This document shows positions 24,765 to 33,079 of a DNA stretch of 64,000 nt, in pieces. Position 1 is the first letter of the stretch. Each line of letters opens with the position of its first letter. Under the pieces are notes generated by a model. The model was not told where the DNA came from and ran no database searches. It saw only the letters and a list, made by a program, of their open reading frames with translations. The position numbers and the translations under genes are program-made. This DNA is from JALSRD01 sp964476595. GTDB lineage: Bacteria; Desulfobacterota; Desulfobacteria; Desulfobacterales; JALSRD01. The DNA lies in assembly GCA_964476595.1 (NCBI GenBank), contig CAYZCL010000154.1, positions 1 to 64,000 on the forward strand, written 5' to 3'.

Positions 24765-25634
24765 ATGTCCAGAGTTGTCAAATGCGCGCACATACAGGCA
24801 GCCAACGCACGTTCTGACGGATCGCCGGAAGAGATCAAGACGGCCATGATCGAAAAGCACATCCCGCTGATCGAAGAAGCCGGGAAACAGGGGGTCAACA
24901 TCCTCTGCCTGCAAGAGATTTTTCATGGCCCCTATTTTTGCTGCGAGCAGGACATCAAGTGGTATGCCACGGCCGAGGAAGTGCCCGGCCCCATCACTGC
25001 CCGCATGGCCGAGTACGCCCGCAAGTACAAAATGGTTATGATCGTGCCCGTTTACGAGATGGCGATGGAGGGCGTCTACTATAATACGGCCGCCGTCATC
25101 GACGCCGACGGCAGCTACCTGGGCAAGTTCCGCAAGATCCATATTCCCCACACCTGGCCTGGATTCTGGGAAAAATTTTACTTCAAGCCCGGCAATCTGG
25201 GTTTTCCGGTGTTCGAGACGGCTTATGCCAGAATCGGCGTCTTTATCTGTTACGATCGCCATTTCCCGGAATGCGCCCGTATCCTGGCCCTCAACGGAGC
25301 CGAAATTCTTTTCAATCCTTCGGCCACTACGGCCGGCAAGTCCCAGTACCTGTGGGAACTGGAGCAACCCGCCCAGGCCGTGGCAAACGGCGTATTCATC
25401 GGGGCCAACAATCGCGTGGGGCTGGAAAAGCCTTGGGAATTCGGCCGTTTCTATGGCTCCAGCTATTTCGTCGATCCGCGTGGCGAAATGCTGGCCAAGG
25501 GTTCGGAGGACGCCGACGAGGTGGTGGTTGCCGACCTGGATCTGGACCTGATCCGCGAGGTGCGTGACGGTTGGCAGTTTTTCCGTGACCGGCGTCCCGA
25601 GATGTACGATGAAATTTGCGACTACCTTCCCTGA
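24765..25634 (+). CDS. Nitrilase-superfamily N-carbamoyl amidase (beta-ureidopropionase type)
   Basis: 289 residues. The Glu-Lys-Cys triad is visible: Glu in CLQEIF, Lys in FRKIHIPH and Cys in FICYDRHFPE. The chain is close to N-carbamoyl-D-amino acid hydrolases, N-carbamoylputrescine amidases and beta-ureidopropionases. Beside the uracil-type permease and facing the PreTA/hydantoinase operon, hydrolysis of N-carbamoyl-beta-alanine is most likely. I start at ATG 24765 (GGGGAGGGG upstream) rather than at an earlier frame extension. It would be step three of uracil breakdown, in parallel with the M20 enzyme at 19040. Confidence 0.88.
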   Translation: MSRVVKCAHIQAANARSDGSPEEIKTAMIEKHIPLIEEAGKQGVNILCLQEIFHGPYFCCEQDIKWYATAEEVPGPITARMAEYARKYKMVMIVPVYEMAMEGVYYNTAAVIDADGSYLGKFRKIHIPHTWPGFWEKFYFKPGNLGFPVFETAYARIGVFICYDRHFPECARILALNGAEILFNPSATTAGKSQYLWELEQPAQAVANGVFIGANNRVGLEKPWEFGRFYGSSYFVDPRGEMLAKGSEDADEVVVADLDLDLIREVRDGWQFFRDRRPEMYDEICDYLP

Positions 25635-25735
25635 TACGAAGGGGGGAATGCGATTGTGACGGTGGTGCCGATGCGGACTTTGCGTCCCCACGGCCCTGTA
25701 TTCATAAGGAACCAAACCAGGGAGGAAATGAAAGC

Positions 25736-27289
25736 ATGAGCGAAAAAGAGAAGAAGCACTGGATCGTTTACCCGATCGGCAGCAAGCCCAGGTGGCCGCT
25801 GGCCATACTGCTGGGAATCCAGCAGTACCTGACCATGTTTGGCGCCACGGTGTTGATTCCTTTCATCGTGGGAGGCGCGATGAAACTGCCCCCCCATCAG
25901 TTGGCCTTGTTGATTTCCACCATTTTTTTCACCTCGGGCATCTGTACCCTGATCCAGCAGTCACCGCTGGGCAACCGGTTGCCGGTGATCCAGGGCGGGA
26001 CTTTTTCCTTCCTGGGACCCACGTTTGCCATCATCGGCATGGTGGCCGCCAAAAAGATCAGCGGTGACATACCCTTGTGGCAGGTCCAGATTCAGGAAAT
26101 TTCAGGCGCCATCATGATCGCCTCGGTGGTCGAGATCTTCCTGGGCTACACCGGCATCATGGGGCAGGTGCGCAAGATCATCAGTCCTATCGTCATCGGG
26201 CCCACCATCGCCATGATCGGCCTGGCGCTGTTCGGCATCGGTGCGCCCTGGATGGCCGGAAATTGGATCATCTCACTGATTACACTGGGCGCCCTGGTTG
26301 TCTATTCCCAGGTGTTTTCCCTCAAATCCAAAGTGTTCCTGCTGTTCCCGGTTTTGCTGGCCATCATCACGGGTTGGCTGGCCTCTCTGATTGGTACCAT
26401 GACAGGTCTGATCCCCCCGGGCAACCCGGCCTACCTGAAACCCGGGTTGGTCGCGGCCGCCGACTGGATCAGCTTCAAACCCATGGTCCCTTTCAAGTGG
26501 GGAGTGCCGGACTTTTCCAGCAGCACGCTTTGGGCCGGTGCCTTCGGTATGCTGGCCGGCTATCTGGCTTCCATGATCGAGTCCATCGGTGACTACTATG
26601 CCTGTGCGCGTATCTCCGAGGCGCCGGTGCCTACCGGTAAGATGATTTCCCGGGGGCTGGGCGCCGAGGGGTTGGGTTGTTTCGTGGCAGGCATCATGCA
26701 GACGTGCAACGGCACCACCACTTATTCGGAGAACATTGGCTCCATCGGCCTGACCCGCGTCGCCAGCCGCCGGGTGATCCGTGCCGGTGCGGCCGTTATG
26801 TTGGTTATTCCCATCGTGGGCAAGTTCGGAGCCGTGCTGGCGACCCTGCCACAGCCCGTCGTGGGGGCCATGTTCGTGGGGCTTTTTGGCATGATCGCCG
26901 CCGTCGGCCTGTCCAATCTGCAGATGGTCAACATGAACAACTCGCGCAACCTTTTCATTATCGGCCTGTCCTTTTTCTGCGGCCTGAGCGCACCTTTCTG
27001 GTTTACCCCCCATTACGACGTGGCCACCGGCAAGATCGTCAGCGGGGCCATCGCCTGGGGCGCTTCCGGCGAACTCGTCAATGTGCTGGGCAATATTCTG
27101 CAGGCCGTGTTGAGCACCGGTATGGCCGTGACCGCTATCGTGGGCATCTTTCTCGACAACGTGTTGCCCGGTGCCACGCGCGCCGAACGGGGGCTGGAAG
27201 TGTGGGAGAAGGAAGCCTCCGACGAGGCCTGGGAAGAAGCCGAGGCCGAATGGGCCAAGATCGGCGAAGGGGAGATGCGGGCCGTTTAG
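25736..27289 (+). CDS. NCS2 (NAT) family uracil/xanthine permease
   Basis: 517 residues, about 12-14 TM helices. The NAT signature is intact as ENIGSIGLTR, which matches [QEP]Nx(G)x4T[RKG]. The Glu form also occurs in UraA. It is about 80 residues longer than E. coli UraA, with an acidic C-terminal tail (WEEAEAEWAKIGEG). It should import uracil, thymine or a xanthine by proton symport and supply the adjacent breakdown enzymes. ATG 25736 follows GGGAGGAAA. It is co-directional with the amidase 101 bp upstream. Confidence 0.88.
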   Translation: MSEKEKKHWIVYPIGSKPRWPLAILLGIQQYLTMFGATVLIPFIVGGAMKLPPHQLALLISTIFFTSGICTLIQQSPLGNRLPVIQGGTFSFLGPTFAIIGMVAAKKISGDIPLWQVQIQEISGAIMIASVVEIFLGYTGIMGQVRKIISPIVIGPTIAMIGLALFGIGAPWMAGNWIISLITLGALVVYSQVFSLKSKVFLLFPVLLAIITGWLASLIGTMTGLIPPGNPAYLKPGLVAAADWISFKPMVPFKWGVPDFSSSTLWAGAFGMLAGYLASMIESIGDYYACARISEAPVPTGKMISRGLGAEGLGCFVAGIMQTCNGTTTYSENIGSIGLTRVASRRVIRAGAAVMLVIPIVGKFGAVLATLPQPVVGAMFVGLFGMIAAVGLSNLQMVNMNNSRNLFIIGLSFFCGLSAPFWFTPHYDVATGKIVSGAIAWGASGELVNVLGNILQAVLSTGMAVTAIVGIFLDNVLPGATRAERGLEVWEKEASDEAWEEAEAEWAKIGEGEMRAV

Positions 27290-27593
27290 AGGACCTGAGC
27301 TTCAAATGCGTTGACGCAGTGAATAACCGTCAATACACCCGTCCGGCGTGGCGTCACCTTGGCCTGCAGGCAAATCGGCCAGAGGCGTTGCACAATGCCG
27401 CCGGGCGGGATGGATTGACGGCGGATGCCACCGTATGGGTGAATCGGTTCGCCGAGGTTTGTGAGCGATGATCTGCGGCCCGCTGCATGGCGGATTTCGC
27501 GGATGGCCGACAGGCCTCGGACAACCGATGATCCGCAGCCCTTTCGGCCCGAGAGTGTTCGCAGTGAATCGATGAAAAGGGGAGTTGCCTGCC
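27290..27593. other. 304-bp gap with an imperfect 16-bp direct repeat
   Basis: No supported gene. CGATGATCTGCGGCCC (27466-27481) and CGATGATCCGCAGCCC (27536-27551) are 14/16 identical and exactly 70 bp apart. I see no promoter or terminator of quality. Confidence 0.4.
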
Positions 27594-27974
27594 GTGTCCA
27601 AACTGCCCGGCATAGTGTTGTATACGGCTATTGCGGCCACCGGCCTGGTGGCCATGTACTCGCTGCTCAATGCCGGGCGGCCGGACAGCCTGCTGCGGCT
27701 GGTGATCGTCGACCCCGGAAATGACGTATACGTCGCAGCGTCGTCGTCGTTTATTGTCTTCGTGCTGGGTTTTTTCGTATTTTTTTCCCGCGATCGCGAG
27801 GGATTCCGGCGGATCCTGGAGATGAATGCCCAGCGTATACGACAGTTGCGCCGGCAGGGCCAGAGCGACGAACAGATCGCCGCCTCCATTCTGGCCGCCA
27901 TGGGCAGCACCGGCGGACGCCGACACAAAATGGCCCTGCGCAAGCTGGTCGCTTATCTGAAGGAGTTTGAATAG
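27594..27974 (+). CDS. Small membrane protein with coiled C-terminal part, unknown function
   Basis: 126 residues. Two hydrophobic segments (about 5-25 and 47-66) are followed by a basic helical part rich in Arg/Gln (FRRILEMNAQRIRQLRRQGQ), probably cytoplasmic, with an EQIAASIL motif like a short adaptor helix. No family recognised. GTG 27594 is chosen since GGGGAG sits nine bases upstream; the in-frame TTG at 27585 touches that site. It shares one base with the next gene, so the two are a unit. Confidence 0.6.
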   Translation: MSKLPGIVLYTAIAATGLVAMYSLLNAGRPDSLLRLVIVDPGNDVYVAASSSFIVFVLGFFVFFSRDREGFRRILEMNAQRIRQLRRQGQSDEQIAASILAAMGSTGGRRHKMALRKLVAYLKEFE

Positions 27975-28438
27975 TGCCGGGCAGTTTCGGCCAGGAGCAG
28001 TGGCTGCTGATTGCCCTGGCCTTTTTCGGCATCATTGGTTATATCGCCTGGATCCGCTGGCGGGATCGCCGCTGGATCGACCGGCGTTTCGGCCATGAAA
28101 AGGTATTGGCCGTCAGTTTTGGCGTTAATTATTTCGGCCGGGCAACCGAACCCGGCCCGCCACGGCGCAGCAGCGGTTTCCTGCTGCTGTTGCCCGACCG
28201 TCTGGTTTACCGCAGCCGCACGGCCCGCCTGGAGGTGGAAATCCCCGGTGCCGGTATTGCCCGCGTCTACCCCGGTTCGTCCCACAAGGGTGTCGACCTG
28301 CACCAGTCTGTCCTTAAAATCGACTACATCAACACCGACAATCAGCGGGATTGTGTTGCCTTCCGCCTACCCTATCCTCCCCAGTGGGCCCGCGCCATTG
28401 AGACCTCCCTCATGAATAAGAAGCCGCCGGCAACATGA
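27974..28438 (+). CDS. Single-TM protein with beta-rich soluble domain, unknown function
   Basis: 154 residues. TM helix at about 9-26, then a basic linker (RWRDRRWIDRRFG), then a soluble domain with alternating strands (LLLLPDRLVYRSRTARLEVEI) that resembles a PH-like membrane-associated fold. No named family. The GTG start overlaps the TAG of the upstream gene by one base, indicating translational coupling. The two probably work together at the membrane. Confidence 0.6.
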   Translation: MPGSFGQEQWLLIALAFFGIIGYIAWIRWRDRRWIDRRFGHEKVLAVSFGVNYFGRATEPGPPRRSSGFLLLLPDRLVYRSRTARLEVEIPGAGIARVYPGSSHKGVDLHQSVLKIDYINTDNQRDCVAFRLPYPPQWARAIETSLMNKKPPAT

Positions 28439-28752
28439 TCTCCACCGGTGGATCCCTACTTTGCTTTCCGCTCTGGGGGATAATAGTGATCTTGCGGTAC
28501 CTTTTTAGGATCCGTTGACCCGCCTCAATCAACAGCTGAAAATCGAAATTGCGGAGCGTGTGTTTGCGCAGGAACGCGGGAGGCATCTCATGAGGCCGGG
28601 AAACCGGTATCCGCCGCGCAGGCTGGGGTTGGAAAAGCCATTTTCGAAATTGGTTTGCCAAATGGCACGTGATGACCCGCCGTACTGCGTCCATAAAGTG
28701 GCGGTGCAATCCGATCGGCTGTACTTGAAAAACGCCCAGCGGGTATTTGGCT
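28439..28752. other. 314-bp gap with a possible sensor-kinase linker remnant
   Basis: On the plus strand 28515-28570 reads LNQQLKIEIAERVFAQER, strikingly like the coiled-coil linker before PAS or kinase domains (LxxEIAERxxAE). No kinase or PAS domain follows and the frame has no start with a ribosome site. It is probably a leftover of a decayed signalling gene. Nothing else in the gap can be named. Confidence 0.4.
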
Positions 28753-31413
28753 TCATGACAGTATTTTTGCGAGAATTTTTCCAAGCTCATCGATTTTAAA
28801 CGGTTTCATCAGCAACTTCCGGATGCCGATATCACGTGCCACCTCCTCGTTGATCCGTTCGCTGTATCCGGTACATAAGACGATGGGGATATCCGGTCGA
28901 ACACGGAGAATCTCTCTGGACAAAACGTCTCCCGTCATCCCCGGCATGGTCATGTCGGTGATGACGGCGTCATACCGTTGCGGCGCCGCCAGAAAAAGAT
29001 TCAGCGCCAACGTTCCATTCGTGCTGGTATCGACTTCGTAGCCAAGATTCTCAAGGATTTCCTTTCCCACTTCCACCAGAGCCTGCTCGTCGTCAGCCAG
29101 CAGGATTCGGCCTGATTTGGCCACAGGGGTTTCGGGGATAGAGGTTTCCTGGTCTGGGGGCGCATCTCCGACATGCGGCAGGAAAACGTGAATGCGGGTC
29201 CCCTCACCGACACGGCTTTCGATGGATAGCCAACCGCCGTGGTTTTGGACAATCCCATGCACCGTCGATAGCCCGAGACCGGTACCCTCGCCCTTTTTCT
29301 TGGTCGTAAAATAGGGTTCAAAAATTCGCTCTATGTTTTCAGGAGAGATGCCGCACCCCGTGTCCGCCACGGTCAAATGCACATATGCACCCCTCTTGTA
29401 ATCAAGAGGTTTTCCCGCTTCACTTCCATTAACGGTGGCCGTTTTGAGGGTCACTGACAATGCACCGCCTTCCTGCTGCATGGCGTGATAGGCATTTGTA
29501 CACAGATTCATGACGACCTGGTGAATTTGTGTGGGATCTCCCCGGACTTTGCATTCGGGATCGATTTTGTGGCTGAGATAGATATTGCTGGGAATGGTCG
29601 ATCGAATCAGTTTCAATGCCTCTTTCACAATAAGGCCGACATCGATGACCCGTTTTTCCGGATCTGTGTGACGACTGAATGTCAATATTTGGTTAACCAG
29701 CGCCTTTGCCCGTTCACTTGCCTCCAAAACCCGTTGTAATTTGGATTTCAATTCTTCATTTTTGCCCAACAATTGGTACGTGATCTCGGTGTACCCCATG
29801 ATGGCGGAAAGAATATTGTTGAAGTCATGGGCAATGCCCCCGGCCAAGGTGCCGATGGCCTCCATTTTCTGGGCCTGGAGCAATCTTGACTGCAAAATTT
29901 CCTGTTCCTTATACGCTTTACGGCTTTCGGTGATATCTCTGACAATTTGCACCATTCCCGACATCCGTTGGTCGACAATAGGCAGGGGCAGGGACTTGAT
30001 TTCCAGGTATCGCCCGCTTCGTTCATGGTAGATTTCCTCGGCGGTACCATTGTCGGGCCCTGAATCTTCAGGAGGTTGCGCGACGTCCTTCCCTGAAGAG
30101 GTACAGCGGGTGAGATCTCTGCAGCGTTTCTCCAAAAAGCCCTTCAGCCATGGTTCCAAAGAGGATTTCAAAGCCCTGTTCGAAAGGACGATTTGACAGT
30201 TGGAATCATGGATGGCGATGCCTTCATCAATCGTATCAAAGGCTATTTCCCATTCCCTTTTAACAACGGTGATCCGCTTGTTGATGGTTTCAAGGCGAAA
30301 TACATGTGACAGAAAAAACGCGATACAGATGGACAGGAGCAGCGCAGTGGGTTCAAACCATAAGTTGGCACCGGCAAACAGGGCAAAAGAGACCAACAAA
30401 CTGGCAGTGATGGCAAAAGACCAGACAAGGGCAGCCTTTCGGATGCCGACATCGGCGAACACAACAAATACAATGAGGCCCATGATCAGTATGTTGGCCC
30501 GCTGGATCCAGTCGGACAGCCGGCGAATCCCGCTATGGTCCAGCAGGTTGTTGACAATCGTGGCCTGCACCTCGACACCGGCGGTTTTGTCCCGGGTGGT
30601 CGAAAATGGCGTTAACAGACCTTCTCCGAGGCCTTTTGCCGTCAGGCCTACCAGCACGATTTTATTCTTGAAGAAAGACGTGGGATAATGGCCGTTGATG
30701 ACGTCGGCCATGGAAACAGGGGCGATGCTTCGACTGGGGCCGTAAAAGTTGATAGCGGCATAATCCCTCTGGAGTATTTCATTTCGGGTCTCGACCGGTG
30801 ACTGGCGGGTGCGCAGCCGGGGTTGGCGCGGAAGTGCCTGTCCGCTCACAAGTTCGTAAATTACCGAGGCGAAAGACGGTACCTCCCTGTCGCTCCGGTA
30901 TAGGGTGTGAAAAACGCCCCGAACGATACCGTCGATACCCTGATCAACATGAACATGACCGACTCTCGTTCGTGAAAAAAGCGGCCGTGGAGCGGAAACT
31001 TTGCCATGGTTTCCTATATACATGGCCAGCACGATGTGATCCGATCGGCCCAGGGCTTTGGCAAAAACGGAGTCGCTTTTCGACGACTCGCTAAAAAGAA
31101 GATCGAAACCGATGACATCTGCCAAACGCAACCGACTGACAAGGTCGGCATAATAAGACCTGTCAAGGGGCCACCGGCCCAATTGGGATAAAGTGCCTTC
31201 GTCAATGGCGACAATCACCATTCGTGAATCCGGGACCCTCTTGCCTCTGATTCTGAAAAATAGATCATAAAAATAATTGTCACTTCCGACAAAGGCTCCC
31301 AAGTACTCCATCAACAATAGGATGAGCACAGCCAACAACATCACCAGAATGTAACGAATATTCAGGTTGTTGAATTCAGACAATCCCAGTATATCTTGAA
31401 TTTTCGTGGACAT
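28753..31413 (-). CDS. CHASE2-PAS hybrid histidine kinase with C-terminal receiver
   Basis: 886 residues. TM near 19-38, CHASE2 extracytoplasmic sensor (about 45-300, with DEGTLSQLGRWPLDR and VLVGLTAKGLGE), then three TM helices (305-375). A PAS domain (385-500), HisKA with His529 in GGIAHDFNN and an HATPase (NLCTNAYHAM, DTGCGIS, GTGLGLS) follow. The C-terminal receiver has phosphoacceptor Asp820 in ITDMTMPG. No DNA-binding output is present, so the signal must move on to another protein. The LysM/FecR gene lies 10 bp upstream on the same strand; CHASE2 proteins paired with FecR-domain proteins are a recurring combination. Confidence 0.9.
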   Translation of the reverse strand: MSTKIQDILGLSEFNNLNIRYILVMLLAVLILLLMEYLGAFVGSDNYFYDLFFRIRGKRVPDSRMVIVAIDEGTLSQLGRWPLDRSYYADLVSRLRLADVIGFDLLFSESSKSDSVFAKALGRSDHIVLAMYIGNHGKVSAPRPLFSRTRVGHVHVDQGIDGIVRGVFHTLYRSDREVPSFASVIYELVSGQALPRQPRLRTRQSPVETRNEILQRDYAAINFYGPSRSIAPVSMADVINGHYPTSFFKNKIVLVGLTAKGLGEGLLTPFSTTRDKTAGVEVQATIVNNLLDHSGIRRLSDWIQRANILIMGLIVFVVFADVGIRKAALVWSFAITASLLVSFALFAGANLWFEPTALLLSICIAFFLSHVFRLETINKRITVVKREWEIAFDTIDEGIAIHDSNCQIVLSNRALKSSLEPWLKGFLEKRCRDLTRCTSSGKDVAQPPEDSGPDNGTAEEIYHERSGRYLEIKSLPLPIVDQRMSGMVQIVRDITESRKAYKEQEILQSRLLQAQKMEAIGTLAGGIAHDFNNILSAIMGYTEITYQLLGKNEELKSKLQRVLEASERAKALVNQILTFSRHTDPEKRVIDVGLIVKEALKLIRSTIPSNIYLSHKIDPECKVRGDPTQIHQVVMNLCTNAYHAMQQEGGALSVTLKTATVNGSEAGKPLDYKRGAYVHLTVADTGCGISPENIERIFEPYFTTKKKGEGTGLGLSTVHGIVQNHGGWLSIESRVGEGTRIHVFLPHVGDAPPDQETSIPETPVAKSGRILLADDEQALVEVGKEILENLGYEVDTSTNGTLALNLFLAAPQRYDAVITDMTMPGMTGDVLSREILRVRPDIPIVLCTGYSERINEEVARDIGIRKLLMKPFKIDELGKILAKILS

Positions 31414-31423
31414 ACTCGTCTGC

Positions 31424-33079
31424 CTACAAGCCGGGAGTTAACAAAAAAAGGATCACTGCGGCCGGGATCCATTTGGCGTATGGATTTTTGATTTCAAAAC
31501 ACTGGGGTTTTGAAAATTTTCCCTGCACACCATGGGAGTCGATACTGCTGATTCGGACGTAATATGTACCGGCCTTTTGGGGTCTTGGAAAAGAAAGTTG
31601 CGGCATTTTGGTTTTTTCATCGATGATGATCGATTGAAATGCCGCGTCCCTTGCGACCTGGACCCGATAGTGGAAGTTTGGGCCGACATCCCGCCACTGC
31701 CATTCGATCCGGTCTTTGTGGACTGCGGGTTTGCCCATTTGGGGGGATGCAGGCAACGGAGCCATTTCAAAGGATATCGAATTGCTCCATTTTCCCCGGA
31801 AGCGGTCTTCCGCTATGGATCTGATCCTGAAATAATAGACGGACGGCGGCAATTTTTCCAGACGGTAGACATGCGGCCGGAAATTATCAATGTCGGCAGC
31901 GAGATTGTGGAATTCGGGGTCCCGGGAAACTTGCAGATGGTAACTGCGAGCATCGAGAACACGCATCCAGCGCAGTGAAATGCTCTGTCCATAGATACGG
32001 GCGCCATTGCGGGGAAACCGGACAAAAGGGGCCATGGGGTTGACTCGCAGCGAAAACCGCAGGGGGAGAGATGCGGGGCCCTCGAGTCCGAACTTGTCGA
32101 TGGATCGGCTGCGCAGAAAATATGTACCGTCTTCCAGGTCCCTGAGCAAAAGCCCCTCGCCGGGCACAATGGTCTTATTGAACACGAGTTTTCTGAAATC
32201 TTTCTGCCTCGCCAGTTCAACCCTGTACTGTTCGGCACCGTCGACCGGCGCAAATTCGATTCGGATGGGAAGAGAACGGTACAACGTTTCGCGGGCCTTT
32301 CCGGAAGGGGGAGGCAGCAGCTCGACCGGAGAAAGCGGCGCCTGCCCCTTTGCCACCAGCGTCCCCTGCATGCGCCGGAGTTTGACTCTTTTCCCCCGGG
32401 CGATGACGTCTACCCGGCCTCCCAAGACCTCGCAACGCATGTTTTCCGAAACATCCACGTCGGTACGAAAATGGGTTCCCCGGGCAGCGGCAATGGCCGA
32501 GGGCGTTTTGATCTTGTATCGCGTTTTCTGGCCGGTCTTGTCGCGGAAACGCAAGATGGCTTTGCCGGCCTCCAGGAAGAATTCAAGTATTTGCTGGATT
32601 TTGCTTAGCTTGCGGGATTCTTTGAGGCAAAATTGGGTGTTCTGGCGCAACAAAACCGAGCGTCCATCCCCGAAGCGAATTTCGACCGAAGCCCTGTCTC
32701 CTGTTCGAATCGTGTCTCCCGGATAAACCAGCAGGTTCACCCCGACCGGTGCCCACTGTTTGCTGGACCGTTCGCGGTGGGTGACGTCACCGGCAATGAA
32801 AGTCACCTTACCCGGAATCGTCGTTCCCTGCAGCAATTCAATCGGAATTTTGAGCTTTTGCCCTGGGAAGATACGGGCCGGTTTTTTCAGTCCGTTGATC
32901 GCTGCAACCTTTGGCCAGTCCTTAGAATTTTTCAGATAAATGTTACAGATATCGTAGAGGTTCTCTCCCGCCTTCACCGTGATTTCAATGGTCGGGTGCT
33001 CACCGGCGACGGCGTTGGCGAAAAAGGAAAAGATGCATAGCGATAGAAAACAGGAAAAAAAGATTACGGCTGACTTCAT
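31424..33079 (-). CDS. Exported LysM-FecR-fibronectin-like protein, partner of CHASE2 kinase
   Basis: 551 residues. Signal peptide 1-25, LysM domain about 33-80 (VKAGENLYDICNIYL...FPGQKLKIP), FecR domain about 95-230 (GDVTHRE, PGDTIRTG, AAARGTHFR). About three fibronectin type III-like repeats follow (LPIRIEFAPVDGAEQYRVELA, LRWMRVLDARSYHLQVSRD, EWQWRDVGPNFHYRVQVARD). A short hydrophobic C-terminus (AAVILFLL) may anchor it. It probably binds peptidoglycan through LysM and works as an extracytoplasmic input for the adjacent CHASE2 kinase; that is inference. Confidence 0.82.
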   Translation of the reverse strand: MKSAVIFFSCFLSLCIFSFFANAVAGEHPTIEITVKAGENLYDICNIYLKNSKDWPKVAAINGLKKPARIFPGQKLKIPIELLQGTTIPGKVTFIAGDVTHRERSSKQWAPVGVNLLVYPGDTIRTGDRASVEIRFGDGRSVLLRQNTQFCLKESRKLSKIQQILEFFLEAGKAILRFRDKTGQKTRYKIKTPSAIAAARGTHFRTDVDVSENMRCEVLGGRVDVIARGKRVKLRRMQGTLVAKGQAPLSPVELLPPPSGKARETLYRSLPIRIEFAPVDGAEQYRVELARQKDFRKLVFNKTIVPGEGLLLRDLEDGTYFLRSRSIDKFGLEGPASLPLRFSLRVNPMAPFVRFPRNGARIYGQSISLRWMRVLDARSYHLQVSRDPEFHNLAADIDNFRPHVYRLEKLPPSVYYFRIRSIAEDRFRGKWSNSISFEMAPLPASPQMGKPAVHKDRIEWQWRDVGPNFHYRVQVARDAAFQSIIIDEKTKMPQLSFPRPQKAGTYYVRISSIDSHGVQGKFSKPQCFEIKNPYAKWIPAAVILFLLTPGL

